From NCBI GenBank assembly GCA_027919835.1, contig JANVFP010000020.1, forward strand, positions 186,001 through 250,000: a stretch of 64,000 nt of DNA. Direction: 5' to 3'. The position numbers and the translations under genes were made by a program. This document shows, in pieces, positions 10,539 to 21,292 of the stretch. Origin of the DNA: Lentinula raphanica. Lineage: Eukaryota; Basidiomycota; Agaricomycetes; Agaricales; Omphalotaceae. The notes beneath the pieces are model-generated. The model made no database searches and was not told the origin of the DNA. It saw only the letters and a list, made by a program, of their open reading frames with translations. How positions within the stretch are numbered: position 1 is the stretch's first letter; each line of letters starts with the position of its first letter.

Positions 10539-11416
10539 ATGGACTCCTCCATCATCTTGATATCAGACGACGAAGATTGCACCGAATCTTCCCTTACATC
10601 GACCTCTATAACTGATTTTTCTGACATTCGACCTCCCTCTCCTTCAGATCTTGGGCATATTATTTCCGCTATCATGAACCCCGCAACTCCTGCCGAAATT
10701 CCTACCTGTACTCCTCCAGTGTACGAGACCTTTGCACCGACCAGGAAGTCCGGACGTAATCGTCACTACTATATGGTGTTCATTGGTGATCAGCCTGGCT
10801 GTTACCGTAACTGGTAAGCCGTGTGTCGCACAATATATGTTTAGTCTAACACCTCGATGTTTAGGGCGGATGCGGGTGCACGGGTAACGAATTACCCTGG
10901 TAGCATTCACCAAAAATATGATACGTATGAACAAGCTCTGGCTGGATGGCGTCAACACTGCCGCGCATACCATAAACACCCTGCTGGATTCGTCGACGGT
11001 ACTTTGTTTCTTGCTCCCGATGCTCCCACAGTCCCCAAGACTCCGCCGCCCATCACTCCTCCCCCCGCTAAAATCAATACTACATCTTTTCCCACTCCCG
11101 CCGGGTTCAGCCCTCCATCCAGTCCGATTCGGACTCCTAGTCGGAACCGTCCTAGCGGCTTTGAACCTGAAGTCTCTACGCCACAGCGCCGTAACAAAAT
11201 TTGGGCTATTCATTCCCCAAAATTTAATAGTGTTGTATCATCCAGGTAACGTTATTATTTCTATTATATGCGACTGAACCATCTTAATTCGCATGTAGTA
11301 CTCAAGCCGACAGAATTCTCGCAACAGCAATGAATCAGGGCGAAGAGGTTGAAGTGCGTGAGGTAGACGGCGTTGCTCAAGCCGAGGACTGGTTTTCTAC
11401 GTTAACGCTGGACTAA
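10539..11416 (+). CDS. KDZ1 RNase H1 N-terminal/viroplasmin-like domain protein
   Basis: Three exons (10539-10813, 10865-11245, 11299-11416) give 257 residues with all introns GT-AG. Residues about 76-125 read YYMVFIGDQPGCYRNWADA, then a DTYEQALAGWRQHC end. This is the pattern of the small domain at the N-terminus of eukaryotic RNase H1 and in viroplasmin proteins: YxVxxG-PGxYxxW-A, a short strand, then an F/YxTxxEA helix. In RNase H1 the domain binds RNA:DNA hybrid or dsRNA. No RNase H catalytic domain follows; the rest is Pro/Ser-rich and basic. KDZ2 carries a counterpart at 42118. Function is inferred: a nucleic-acid-binding accessory of the transposon. Confidence 0.65.
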
Positions 11417-11427
11417 TAGATATTTTT

Positions 11428-11519
11428 ATGCTTGTATTCTCCAATCTCGAAACAATCATGCTTGTATTTCTCCAATCTCGAAACAATCATGCTTGTATTT
11501 CTCCAATCTCGAAAGAAAG
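11428..11519. repeat. 31-bp tandem repeat, three units
   Basis: Three head-to-tail units of ATGCTTGTATTTCTCCAATC plus CGAAACAATC (30, 31 and 31 bp). The last unit diverges at its end. They lie in the short space between two convergent KDZ1 genes. Confidence 0.85.
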
Positions 11520-11551
11520 CTCTCATTGTATTCAGTGTAATGAACAAGTGA

Positions 11552-12208
11552 CTAGTCCTGATTAATGTAATCTTCTGGGCGTTGAAGATGGCCATTTCGA
11601 CGCTGACGATAGTTGGTAAAAGCCCTTGGTCCCCAATTCTCGATATAACGGCTGACGACAATCTTGAGAATACGCTCAAAAAGGGGACCTTGAAAACTTA
11701 CATTGCTCGACGACGATCTTCACCATAACGACGTTCTTCGCGGTGTCTAGAGAAAAGGTCAATAATGTCGTCAAATATGTGTTGCGAGGACTGCCTACGT
11801 CTTGCGGTATTGTTCCTCATAGTCCTTTTGTTTAACTCGGTTGGCTTCATAATCCGTGGCCCTACGTCTTCGCGAGATTGTGTCTAAGAACTTGATGATA
11901 TCGGTACAATCACTTACTTTGCCATGCGTACTCTGGCCTTTTCGCGCCTTATTTCCTTGTTCCTGAAGATCGAGACCGTAAGTTTAACGAGCATTATCAC
12001 GATGTGATCGAACGAAATATGCCTCACCTTTCCTCGTATCGCTTTCGAGCCTTCTGTTTAGGTGTGAGTTCAATCTCAGGTTCCCTGTTGCTGTTGGTAG
12101 CAGAGTCAGAGACCAGATCCTGAGGTTTGTATGTTGTATAATCTCTAGCAGTGAGTCCTTTCCGTAGAAACTCTGCGAGTGAGATTTTGAACTTGGGCCG
12201 CTCTATGT
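11552..12208 (-). CDS. KDZ1 small Arg/Lys/Glu-rich protein (multi-exon)
   Basis: No long open frame exists, but small exons can be joined on the minus strand. One has a LTARDYTTYKPQDL start and a KQKARKRYEER end. Further exons read NKEIRREKARVRMAK, RATDYEANRVKQKDYEEQYRK and HREERRYGEDRRRA. A last exon has WGPRAFTNYRQRRNGHLQ and a stop at 11552-11554. It is strongly charged and helical, resembling a basic-region coiled-coil DNA- or RNA-binding protein. The start is unresolved; an acceptor CACATAG near 12200 suggests a further upstream exon. A similar five-exon gene is in KDZ2 at 41337-41937, which supports it being real. Confidence 0.5.
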
Positions 12209-12587
12209 GGCCAGTTCACGATATATTTATCGATTAGTTGCATTCCGATTGTAGAATTCATGGGGTAATGCCACATACCATTGGTCTCCTGCTTACCTGC
12301 CATAACGAAACGAGACTCGAGTTTCGAGATATATGTTTGAGTTGTAAGAATCGTAAATATACCACAAGAATACGTTCGAGTTCAAGTTGAAGTCTATCGC
12401 GATTAAATATCACCGAACATCGCTTATGTGGCCAGTTCCCGATAGATGGCTCAAACAACTGTCTTCCTGTACACTCTAAATGCACTTTCTATCTCACAAC
12501 GGTTGAAAGAGGACGTTTTGAATCGATTGAAAGAGATTAACTGGAATTGAGACTGAAATTTCGTAGCAGAAATCTACTGGATACATT

Positions 12588-13294
12588 TTAAGGTAGTCGA
12601 GCATGGGCAATCATCTGTAAGTCTCGGAGCTCTTCTAAAGAATACTTAAGATCTATTAACTCATGGTCAATATTCTTCGCATTCCTCTTCTTATCAGCTA
12701 AATTCTTGGTCATTGCGTCGATCTCTCCAGCAAGTACTTCCTTCTCTTGCATCAGGGTATGGATCGCGGTCTGGACCTCCTGGCACCGCTGCTCGACTTG
12801 AGAGAGTGTGAACGTCGGATGTGGGGCACCATCTCGTCGTCCCTGTTCACTAGTACGATAGACTGAAAGGGAGAAGGGATGTTAGTTCGGTGTTTTTATA
12901 TTCATTGACTGAGTTTGAACTTACGCTGAATGCTCGACCAACCTCGGTTGTCTATTCCATCCAAGGAAGTATTGCGGTCCTCTGTCCCAGCCGCAGTGAG
13001 GTTTGCTGAATGGAAGTCCGACCTTACGGTCTGAAGGACAGTAGAGCGTGTGAGGTGCTCAGTCCCCCACCTGGTAGTATACGGGGTTCTCCCCCATGTA
13101 TTATTTTCCCAGCCAGAGGGAATTCCCCATCCGACGGAAGTGTTGTTATCCCACTCGGAACCCAAACGATGAGAGGTAGACTGATCCGTTCCAGAGACGA
13201 TTTGATCAGTTGGCGGTAATTCGGAGGCAACAGAACCAGGAGGGGAGAGAGGCGCGGTATCACTGGTAGGGGATAGGGAGACTGGGGAATCCAT
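12588..13294 (-). CDS. KDZ1 coiled-coil protein, unknown function
   Basis: Two exons on the minus strand. Exon 1 runs from ATG at 13294 to about 12925 and is Ser/Thr/Pro/Trp-rich (for example SVGWGIPSGWENNTWG). The donor GTAAGT and a CTTTCAG acceptor enclose an intron of about 60 bp. Exon 2 (about 12861-12588) encodes a heptad-rich helix (VEQRCQEVQTAIHTLMQEKE and on to SLEELRDLQ), predicted coiled coil, ending in TAA. The open frame extends upstream to 13390, but only through a TTG, so I choose the ATG. It is divergent from the transposase at 13536 and about 240 bp away, so they may share a promoter region. Function unknown. Confidence 0.6.
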
Positions 13295-13535
13295 GTTAAC
13301 GTTACGGAAAGAAATGTCCGGATAACAGGGGGGATACCTCAAACTTTTCAGACTCCGATGGAGAATGCGCTCTCGCGCGCGCGCTGACAAGTGGCTCGTC
13401 CTCGTCCCTGCAAAAATATTCTAGAATAATGAGAATATTACCCGAATTCTGGCTTACCGACGGATCCTAGTCGCTCAGCCTTTCTACGAAATCCTGCTGT
13501 CCCAATATTTCCCCTTTGTTACACAGGCCACGGAG

Positions 13536-16500
13536 ATGAAGGTGAAGTTCCAGCAAATTAGTCTTCGCGACTTTATGTCGACCCCCTTGGCTACCACGAG
13601 TGTCCAAGTGGACGAAATATCGAATGATGGGCGACGCGTGAAGAGGAAAGCAACGGAGACTAACCTCCCATCTCCAGTCAAAAGAAGCCGCGCGCAAACA
13701 GGTCAAACAGCGACAGACTCACCCGAGATTTTTGCTTCCGCTCTTGAAAGCTTTGGCCGTATGGAAAATCCCTTCGAGGTGGATGAATCAACCACGGTGC
13801 AGAATGTAGAGCTAGTTGTAGGCACTGCTTCTGCTCGCGCTAAGCGACGATATTTAACCTCTGTGAGTTATATCTATTGATGTCTGTAGCTGTATTCTTA
13901 CCATTTCTGTGATTACAGGACCAACCGCTGCTCGAATGGAGGAGGTTCGCAGATGACTACCTGGCAGAAATAATCAGAAATGAAGGCCGCGGCAATGCGA
14001 ATACGGATACTTGTTTTCACTGTCGGAAAGGGTCGCCGGACAATGTTCCTCTCTTTCGATGCATGGACTGCTTCCCAGAGGATCTCGTTTGCGAGAGTTG
14101 TTGTAGGAAAATGCATGAATTCCGTCCGTTAGACGTGGTTGAGGTTAGCCAGCCATGTTGTTGTTTGTCGTTATGATACTGACACGCTGTAGAAATGGAA
14201 CGGCAGATTTTTTGAACGAATCCCATTGAAGACGATAGGAGTATTTGTACAGCTAGGTTATAACGCCCGTACTGCGTGCCCGAATCCCAAAGTCGTCGAA
14301 AACTTCACGGTCATCCACGTTAATGGTATTCACACTGTCCGTCTCCATTATTGCAGCTGCCCCAATCAGTTGCTGGCGGGTGAATGGTGGCAGCAGCTCC
14401 TTCGGCGCCGTTGGTTTCCAGCAACACATATCGACCCGCAGACGGCAGCCACCTACCGAGTTATGAATATGTTTCACATCCTAACTCTGCAAGGGAAGGT
14501 CACCACTTACGATTTCTACGCTGGTCTTGAAAAAATGACGGATAATGCAGCGTTAGTCAGTCTACCGGTGAGTGACACAAGTTGAGCATACCTGGCCCCC
14601 ATTAATCTGAGACAAACCCCTCGCAGGATCGATATCGCAGCTTCTCACGAATGATGAAGGAGTGGAGGCATTTGAAAATGGCAAAACGTTCTGGACGTGG
14701 AAACGACGCGGAACGAAATCTGGCAGAAACAAAAAACGGAGAAATGGGCATCAAGTGTCCCGCTTGCCCACGACCTGATGTGAACCTACCCGAAAATTGG
14801 AGAGAGGCACCTCGCAAGAAAAGGTATGTGAAATTAGACCACGACGTCGAGCTTGTTGATTGAAGGATATGTTTTAAGATATCTGTATTGGATTTTCTTC
14901 GCAATCGATGCTTGCTTCCGTTTGAAGCGACGACTTGTGTCTTCGGAGGCCCGCGATCCAGCTCTAGACGTAGGAGGTTCATATTTTACCGAAGATGCAG
15001 TGTTTCGAGAGTATCTTCGAGAGGTGACGGACCAGAATGAGGTATGGTTCATGAACCGTTCGTTTATGTAATCATTGTCATCTGACCGATTGAGTCAGAT
15101 GTCAACTTGCACTGGTCTTTCTGCGCTCGACCACGCAAACACAAAACACTCTCGTGGTTACGCTACAACCGGTGTTGGCATCGGAGTATGTGCTCGCCAT
15201 GAGTTTATCCAACTCAATGGTGCAGTAGATCTCCAGAAAGGAGAAAGGTGCGTGATATTTTCCCTTCGATTTACTGGTTTTCTAATACACTGATTGGATA
15301 CCCATAGATATGCTAATATGGACTACGCCTTCGCTTCATTCTTGCGCCATCATCATCCAGATCTCACCAAAGTTGTCTCCTACGATATTGCCTGTCAATG
15401 GCATAAGCACGTTGTCGAACGCGTGAAATCACTTCCGTCGTTAGTTGCATGCAATCTCGGTCTCCAGAAAATCAAGTTCGTGATCCCCAAACTTCATATA
15501 CATGGCCATCAGCTCGGCTGCCAACTCAAATTCTCTCTCAACTGGCTTTGGGGAGCAGGGAGGACAGACGGTGAGGGTGTTGAGCGACCGTGGGCGCACT
15601 TAGGACCTATGGCGAGCAGCACTCGAGACATGGGTCCGGGCTCTCGTCATGGAACCATGAACGACCACTTTGGTCACTGGAATTGGGTTAAGTTGATTGG
15701 TCTCGGTATGTAATGCTTTTTCTCTTCACTTCTTTCTTGTTCTTATTTGTTCTTTCTCTTCTAGGCGCTTTGCTACGGAAACGTCACCAGGCTGCGAAGA
15801 AGGAACACCAAATACAAAAAGAGTCACTCCAGGAGTTCACGCGAGGGAAAGGCGTCGAGACTGTGCAGTGGAAGAAGAGAATCGAAGGTTGGGAAGATGA
15901 TCAAGATAGGCCCGAGGCAGAACGGACGTTCTCGAATCCATATGAACTGCCTAAATCAGGTGTGCCCTTTTTCGTCAGACTCAAATTTTGGCTGATTCTC
16001 GTTCGAATAGGTCTGACTGAGCACGATGTTCGATTGAGGCTTTCTGAAGAGGAGGCAAAGCAAGCGCAGAGCGGTTCGTTCTCGTTACATGAGGTTGGCC
16101 CTACAGCCTTCATGTCACAATTGCTAGAACTGGAGGACCAGCAGTGAGTATCTATCAGCTGTATATTACCTTATTATTAATTATCTTCTGTTTATTCAGA
16201 CGTAGTCTATCGCTCGATGTAACCGCAAAAGCGTTCGAAACCTCAAGTCAGAAAACGGTGTTGATGGAGCGACGGACGAAGCTCATGCGCCTCATGGGTC
16301 GTATTCGTTCCATCCAAGCGTTGTACATGCCCGCCGCTATACATCTACTTGGACAACGCAGGGTCGAGGGCGAAGAACATGTCGAACACATTCCCATCAT
16401 CTTTCCATCGAATCTTACTACTGAAGAACGTTCCTCTGGATGCCACGAATCTCTTGTGAAGATTGAAGAGCAGCTACGGGAGGCACAACTCCGTGGCACG

Positions 16501-17349
16501 CTTGACAGCCTTCGCAATCACCTCCATATGAAAAGTCGACTCCTCACTTACCGAAAGTCCAACGTCAAAGCGCAGGCGACGATAACGAAATCTCAGGCCC
16601 TCTTGAAACGAAATCAGAAGCAAATTGATTCAGACGCTCATAGGTACCGGACAGCTTGGGCAGCTCTCGAACGTCTTCGCGGCTCTGGTAACACTGGATG
16701 GAACGAGTTGAAGTCTTCGGATGTCAGGATGATGGATGGAGGAGAGGATCGGGCGTTGGGGATGGCACGAAAACGGCTCGGCAGGAAGAAACAAGAAGCA
16801 GAGGCTGCCGCACTGGCCTCAGCAGACACTGAAGACGCCGACAATAGGACGTCACTCCAACGCGCTCGAAATGGAGTCGGGGAAGGGTTTCGGGAAACTT
16901 CTTGGATCTGGAAGGAGGGAGGGAATGGGAAACTGATTGATGATGAAGCGTTAGAGGAGTTCATTCGCGTGGAATGGAGTAAGGCCTACAGTCGCGTGCA
17001 GAGATGGAACGAAGAGCTAGGCCTAATCGAAGAAGAGAAACGACGTGTGCTGGTATCCCTCGAACACGAAGCACTGCAGTGGGAAGGGCGGCAAGTATAC
17101 GAAGGTCCCCTGGCGGCAACATCTACTGATACACATATGGAGGGGGTCCGAGCTTATGCACTTTCACAGGCAACGTTATATCGACAAATTGCTCGGAATT
17201 TCCGTACGATGTGGACGGCATCTGATGCGTTTGAGGTCAGAGAGGATCTTCATGAGGTCGGGGACATGGACTCAGCTTCAGAGGACGAAGAGGAGGATGA
17301 GGCGGGAATTTTTGGAGAAGACGATATGGCTGATATTCCAGAAGAATAG
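13536..17349 (+). CDS. KDZ transposase with CxC2-type cysteine cluster (KDZ1)
   Basis: About ten exons: 13536-13862, 13919-14143, 14193-14567, 14627-14823, 14879-15041, 15099-15247, 15308-15705, 15775 onward, and a last exon to TAG 17349. The N-terminus has nuclear-type basic patches (RRVKRKA). The CxC2 zinc-binding module follows: CFHCRKG, FRCMDCF, CESCCRKMH, then GVFVQLGYNARTACPNP and a CSCPNQLL stretch. The KDZ catalytic core follows: GLSALDHANTKHSRGYA, a VSYDIACQWHKHV Asp motif, PKLHIHGHQLGC, and a GRTDGEGVERPWA Glu motif with MGPGSRHGTMNDHF. The C-terminal part is helical and ends acidic. These are the hallmarks of KDZ transposases, which mobilise the element in the nucleus. No frameshift or internal stop was found, so it may be active. 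Confidence 0.88.
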
Positions 17350-17568
17350 AGGTTTTTTCTTGATAATTATGATGTCTTGAACCTCCTAAATCTATCCATC
17401 GTTTGCCATTATGCCTCTCGCGTCGCCACGCTCGATCCTTTTCTACAGAAAAATGAACATCATATTATGGGGTTGCCGAGAAGCCGATAGAAAGCTGCCG
17501 TATGATTATGCGAAATATGAGATGCCGAGTAGCCGCCTGACACCTCTTAAGCGCCCCCATACAACTGA
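17350..17568. repeat. KDZ1 right subterminal region
   Basis: There is no gene between the transposase stop and the right TIR. It contains repeats of a GCCGAG-AGCC word (TTGCCGAGAAGCCGAT, ATGCCGAGTAGCCGCC) related to GCCGAGGAGCCGG inside the TIR. These are likely transposase-binding repeats, by analogy with other cut-and-paste elements. Confidence 0.5.
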
Positions 17569-17718
17569 AGTGTAGGTAAGCATGCCGAGGAGCCGGTAGA
17601 GCCATTCCTGAGCGCCCCAATATATGTGTTGAGTGGGTGGGTTAGTGCCCCACTGTTATGCAAAACGGCCCTCAGGGACTTGCCTATATGTTATGCATAA
17701 GACTTACAGCTACAGGTG
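17569..17718 (-). repeat. KDZ1 right terminal inverted repeat
   Basis: This is the inverted partner of 6864-7012 and differs at scattered positions near the tip. It ends CTACAGGTG, followed by the duplication AACGAGAC (17719-17726). Confidence 0.88.
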
Positions 17719-20057
17719 AACGAGACCATGTATTCTCTTACAAGTCCTGGCGATTCGAGTACGGTCTTCAGGTCAAAGTTTATAACTCCATCTCGCTATG
17801 TCCTGCTCGAGAAATCCCTCCCTCCATATGTCGTCTTTTCATGGATGCAAAATCATTGGCTGGCGCTGGCCACTTGATCGAGATGTCCTCCATGCCTTTA
17901 CCCTCGTTCTGGCAGTTCGAGCCTGGAGAGAAAGTCCTGATTCACTCAGACGAAGGTCAACGATTCGGAACAGTGATATCCTTCATTCTGAAAACTCCTC
18001 GATCCGATCCTGCATGCGAGGTCGATATCGAAGGTGAAAGATGGCCAATTCTCATACGAAATCTGGAGAAGGAAATCCTCTTGGGCCAGTATATTGAAGT
18101 AGTAGCCGGAGTTCATATAGGGAAAAAGGGATTTGTCGTGGGGAAATGTGATACGCTCCTGGGGATCTGCATTGGTCAAGATACCAATGGATTGGTGAGT
18201 AAACGCTGTTCTGTGGAAAATGTCCTTACGTTTTCGCATCAGGATTTTCGCGTTCATGCAAATTCAGTGATGCTCGCCGTACCCGATTACTCGCATACCA
18301 AAGTTCCTTGGCTCAACGTGGAAGTTATGCTGGTGTCTGGGCCTCATGTAGGCTCAACCGGTGTCATCAAAGATGTTGCAGTGAATTCCACCAGATCCCT
18401 CTCCATCACTGTTAGTCTCCCTAACAAGCAGGAGTGCGTTGTCGGTTATCATACCGTAAGAGAGAGAAGGTGAGCTGGATCCAAATTCGTGTGTTCACAT
18501 GCAGCTAAACCGAACTCAGTACGCGAAGGTTATTGATGGATCATCAGCCACTCCAACGTCATCAACAACAGTTCAATGTCGAAGTACCTTGGAAGGATGT
18601 TGAGGTTACCATACAGTCTGGCCGCTTCATGAACAACAGCGCTATTGTGAAGAACGTCCGACACGACTTTCGAGGCGGGCTTTGTCTTTCGTTATGGGTT
18701 CCCAGATATAGGTGTTCCATTGACATTGACCATGCTGCAGTTTGTGAATGACAGTGAGTGACCCGTTGCGTCCATACACTGTCAACTAACAGTCATACAG
18801 TACTCAAGTGCCTTTGATAACATATCGCCCGCTTGAAGGTCACCAACTGAAGGAATTCAGCATCAGTTTGTCCATCGAGACAATGCGCACTGGATCTGTT
18901 CCATGGCTCGGGTTCCTTGTCAGATTTGTACATGGAGATTACAAAGGCCAATATGGGCTCGTGAAGGATGTCAATCGTTATCTTGTTGAACCGTCTCTCC
19001 GTGGAAAGTGAAGCGGACTCATTCTGACCGTGGAACGACGTGTTTTCACCGTCAGCCCTTCTAGTCAATTGGTGAAGGTGGACTATGATGCCCTTCGATT
19101 CTCCGAGTAAGTAATCCCTTGATCCGTTTGTTCTTCTGAATGCTCAATCGATCTTGTAGCTCAAACAAGCGTTTATGTGAAGTGTTCTTACCAACAGCCC
19201 GTCAATCATTCTACCTGCCAGATGAACAATACCAATGCAAGGCCGCCGAGTCTGATTTATCTGATTATCCGGAACCACCCACTGACGGTGATTGTGCCCC
19301 ATCGACCCCCGTCGCCAATGACTTGGAGGAAGAGGTACTATTTTGCGCCGCGTCGAAACTGTCGAGTTCAACTCCGAGGCGAGACATACCCTTCTCACAG
19401 ACCCCAGGACATTTAACTCCAAATTTTGTACATCAAACGGAGGTTTCGCGGTCCCCATTGCCATGGACTACAGCTTCTCCATCCCCTCTACCATTTTGTA
19501 GCCCTTCTCCGGAACCTCCACCTCCACCGCCTCCGCCTGACCATTGGCTTCTCAATCCCAAACTGCTGGGAATTCCAATCAAGGTTGATATCAGAGGTGG
19601 AGAATTGGACACTCTCCTTAAAAAGGATGGTATCTTTGTCGAGAGCACAGCGAGCGAAAATGATATTAGTATAATCTATCGACCCACGCCTTCCAAGATC
19701 ATCCAGGTTCCTCTCATCTCCGTCATATGCTTTCGCTCACAAGCCAAACCAGCTACGGAAAAAGGTTTGATGGTGGTTGTGAGGAATCAGCCTCAGCACA
19801 TTGGGAAATTGGTTCGTCGAGTCCACCATTTCTATGAGAAAGAGAAAACGGAGGATCATCATTGTCTTGTGGTGATTACCGTCGACCGTTCTGGACACAA
19901 GGAAAGCAAAGGACACAAACTTCTCGACATGCACCCTGACGATCTCGAATTTGTGAAGGAGTCTGCGGAGGAACGGAAGTGGTCTACAGAGCTTTTGCGT
20001 GAAGTCAGAGCAGAATTTTCATATTCTACTGTAGACATCAGGTCTCGTCGTGCTTAA
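17719..20057 (+). pseudogene. SPT5-like multi-KOW protein, 3' part
   Basis: The frame of the 5' part continues across the duplication. KOW-like repeats follow: WQFEPGEKVLIHSDEGQRFG (about 17910), LGQYIEVVAGVHIGKKGFVV (about 18080), VPWLNVEVMLVSGPHVGSTG (about 18303), VPWKDVEVTIQSGRF (about 18575) and a YKGQYGLVKDV repeat (about 18940). Several short introns separate them (for example about 18196-18242 and after 18470). The final exon (about 19160-20057) has a Pro-rich linker and a folded C-terminal region ending at TAA 20055-20057. An in-frame TGA at 19009-19011 breaks an otherwise open exon that continues SGLILTVERRVFTV. With the KDZ1 insertion this suggests a pseudogene. Precise KDZ1 excision would restore only the first break. 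Confidence 0.72.
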
Positions 20058-20414
20058 TACTATGTACCACAATGTGAAATTTTGCTATCTATATGGCTTA
20101 CCTCTTTCTGTATATTATCATCCCGTCAACACTTGAATGTACTTTGATTGTAAACGCGAACATCACAATTAACAACAAATCGAAAATATGTACATGTACG
20201 CCTAACAGCTCCAACCTATAATATAGTACAACTAAACAATTAGATCTTTGTCGGAGTGGCCTTATACTGAATCTGGTCCGAAACGACCTTAAACTATCAC
20301 TCCCCTGGACCCTTATCCCCGATATGGCGAATGGTATTGTTCGAGCATGCGTCTTTGTTCTTTTGAAACGCTATTAAAACCGACCTGAGCTTCAAGTGTC
20401 CGTATCATCTCACA
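20058..20414. other. Gene-poor spacer
   Basis: AT-rich DNA with no supported gene. It may contain the unseen left end of the Tnp2/Plavaka-like element that follows. No terminal repeat could be matched because the right end of that element is missing. Confidence 0.45.
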
Positions 20415-21292
20415 ATGTTCTCTGCTCTACGAAGCTTAATACCGCTTCGGCAGGAGAACCCTTCATCAACTCCGGGCAATGTGAGTGTTATCTCGTCATC
20501 TTATGCATGCAGATTTTCGACTCATTTGCCTCAGTCTCGTTCAAGCAGTCCTGCTCCGGCAGTTACCGAACACAATGTGCTGCAGGTGAGCTACACTTCA
20601 CATAATATCAGTGTCTTCAGCTGATCATCTTCTAGTCTATGTCCCCGACGAGCAGAGTTACGGCGGAGATGGCTAAGCTGCACCTCGAATCACCGCTTCA
20701 GTCACCCATATCTCAACTTCAGGAGGGAATATCTACCCTACATGTAGATACCGATACTATGCCAGGATCCTTCTTGCTCGACAGAAATGCGGACGAATCT
20801 CACTTTAACGCCAACATAGCGGTAAGTGTCAATGAGCACGGCGAACTCGTTCCAGTCGAACGCGTCTCATGCCATTCCACAGGATGAGTCTTCGAGTGCT
20901 TTAGAGCCATTGGAGACGCTGATCACGGCAGCTACATTGACTTCAAGTCCTTTGGATACCTCTAGTCACAACAAGCTCTTTTCCGGCGCGTCTGAGTTCT
21001 ATCAGGACGCAGGCACCCACATTCCATCCTCGATCCAATCCTTGGACATTCACTCTGCGATGAAGAGCTTAGCAGCTGTGTCTCAGCCAAGAAAACCTTC
21101 TGCTCCACCCGCCTTTCGACCAGGAAGGCAATTCGCTCGACAGTCTATCCCGAGAAAGAGCAATTCACGATCTCCGTCCCCGACTGGTCCTCGTCTAGGA
21201 AAAATTGAACGAGACGAGTTCAACACCCTGCAGAAATTGTCACAAGAGTCGATTCTTACCACAGCGACATATTCTCCAGCGACTTCACAGCT
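20415..21292 (+). CDS. Probable 5' exons of the Tnp2/Plavaka-like transposase
   Basis: Short exons can be joined through GT-AG borders: 20415 to about 20480 (MFSALRSLIPLRQEN), about 20534-20585 (SRSSSPAPAVTEHNVLQ), about 20637-20820 (SPTSRVTAEMAKLHLESP) and about 20883-21290 (EPLETLITAATLTSS, then a Ser/Pro/Arg-rich tail). The last exon frame differs from the main transposase exon, and I could not find a canonical donor linking them. So the main exon may start at its own ATG (21293), or a base is missing here. The sequence is disordered and typical of transposase N-termini in this group. Confidence 0.45.

Larger units (their letters stand above)
6864..17718. mobile_element. KDZ-superfamily DNA transposon KDZ1 with five genes
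   Basis: The element is 10,855 bp and is flanked by the 8-bp duplication AACGAGAC (6856-6863 and 17719-17726). Terminal inverted repeats of about 150 bp lie at each end. The right tip reads CACCTGTAGCTGTAAG inward and the left tip AGCTGTAGCTGTAAC, so the left end may have lost bases. KDZ2 also ends in CACCTGTA and makes an 8-bp duplication. Inside are five genes, three on plus and two on minus, with the transposase last. The element sits in a coding exon of the SPT5-like gene, and one side continues the other in frame across the duplication. Confidence 0.9.

Noticed and set aside
12902..13390. Longer start (MSARARER) for the KDZ1 coiled-coil gene
   Set aside because: The codon at 13390 is TTG, not ATG; the first ATG in frame is at 13294.
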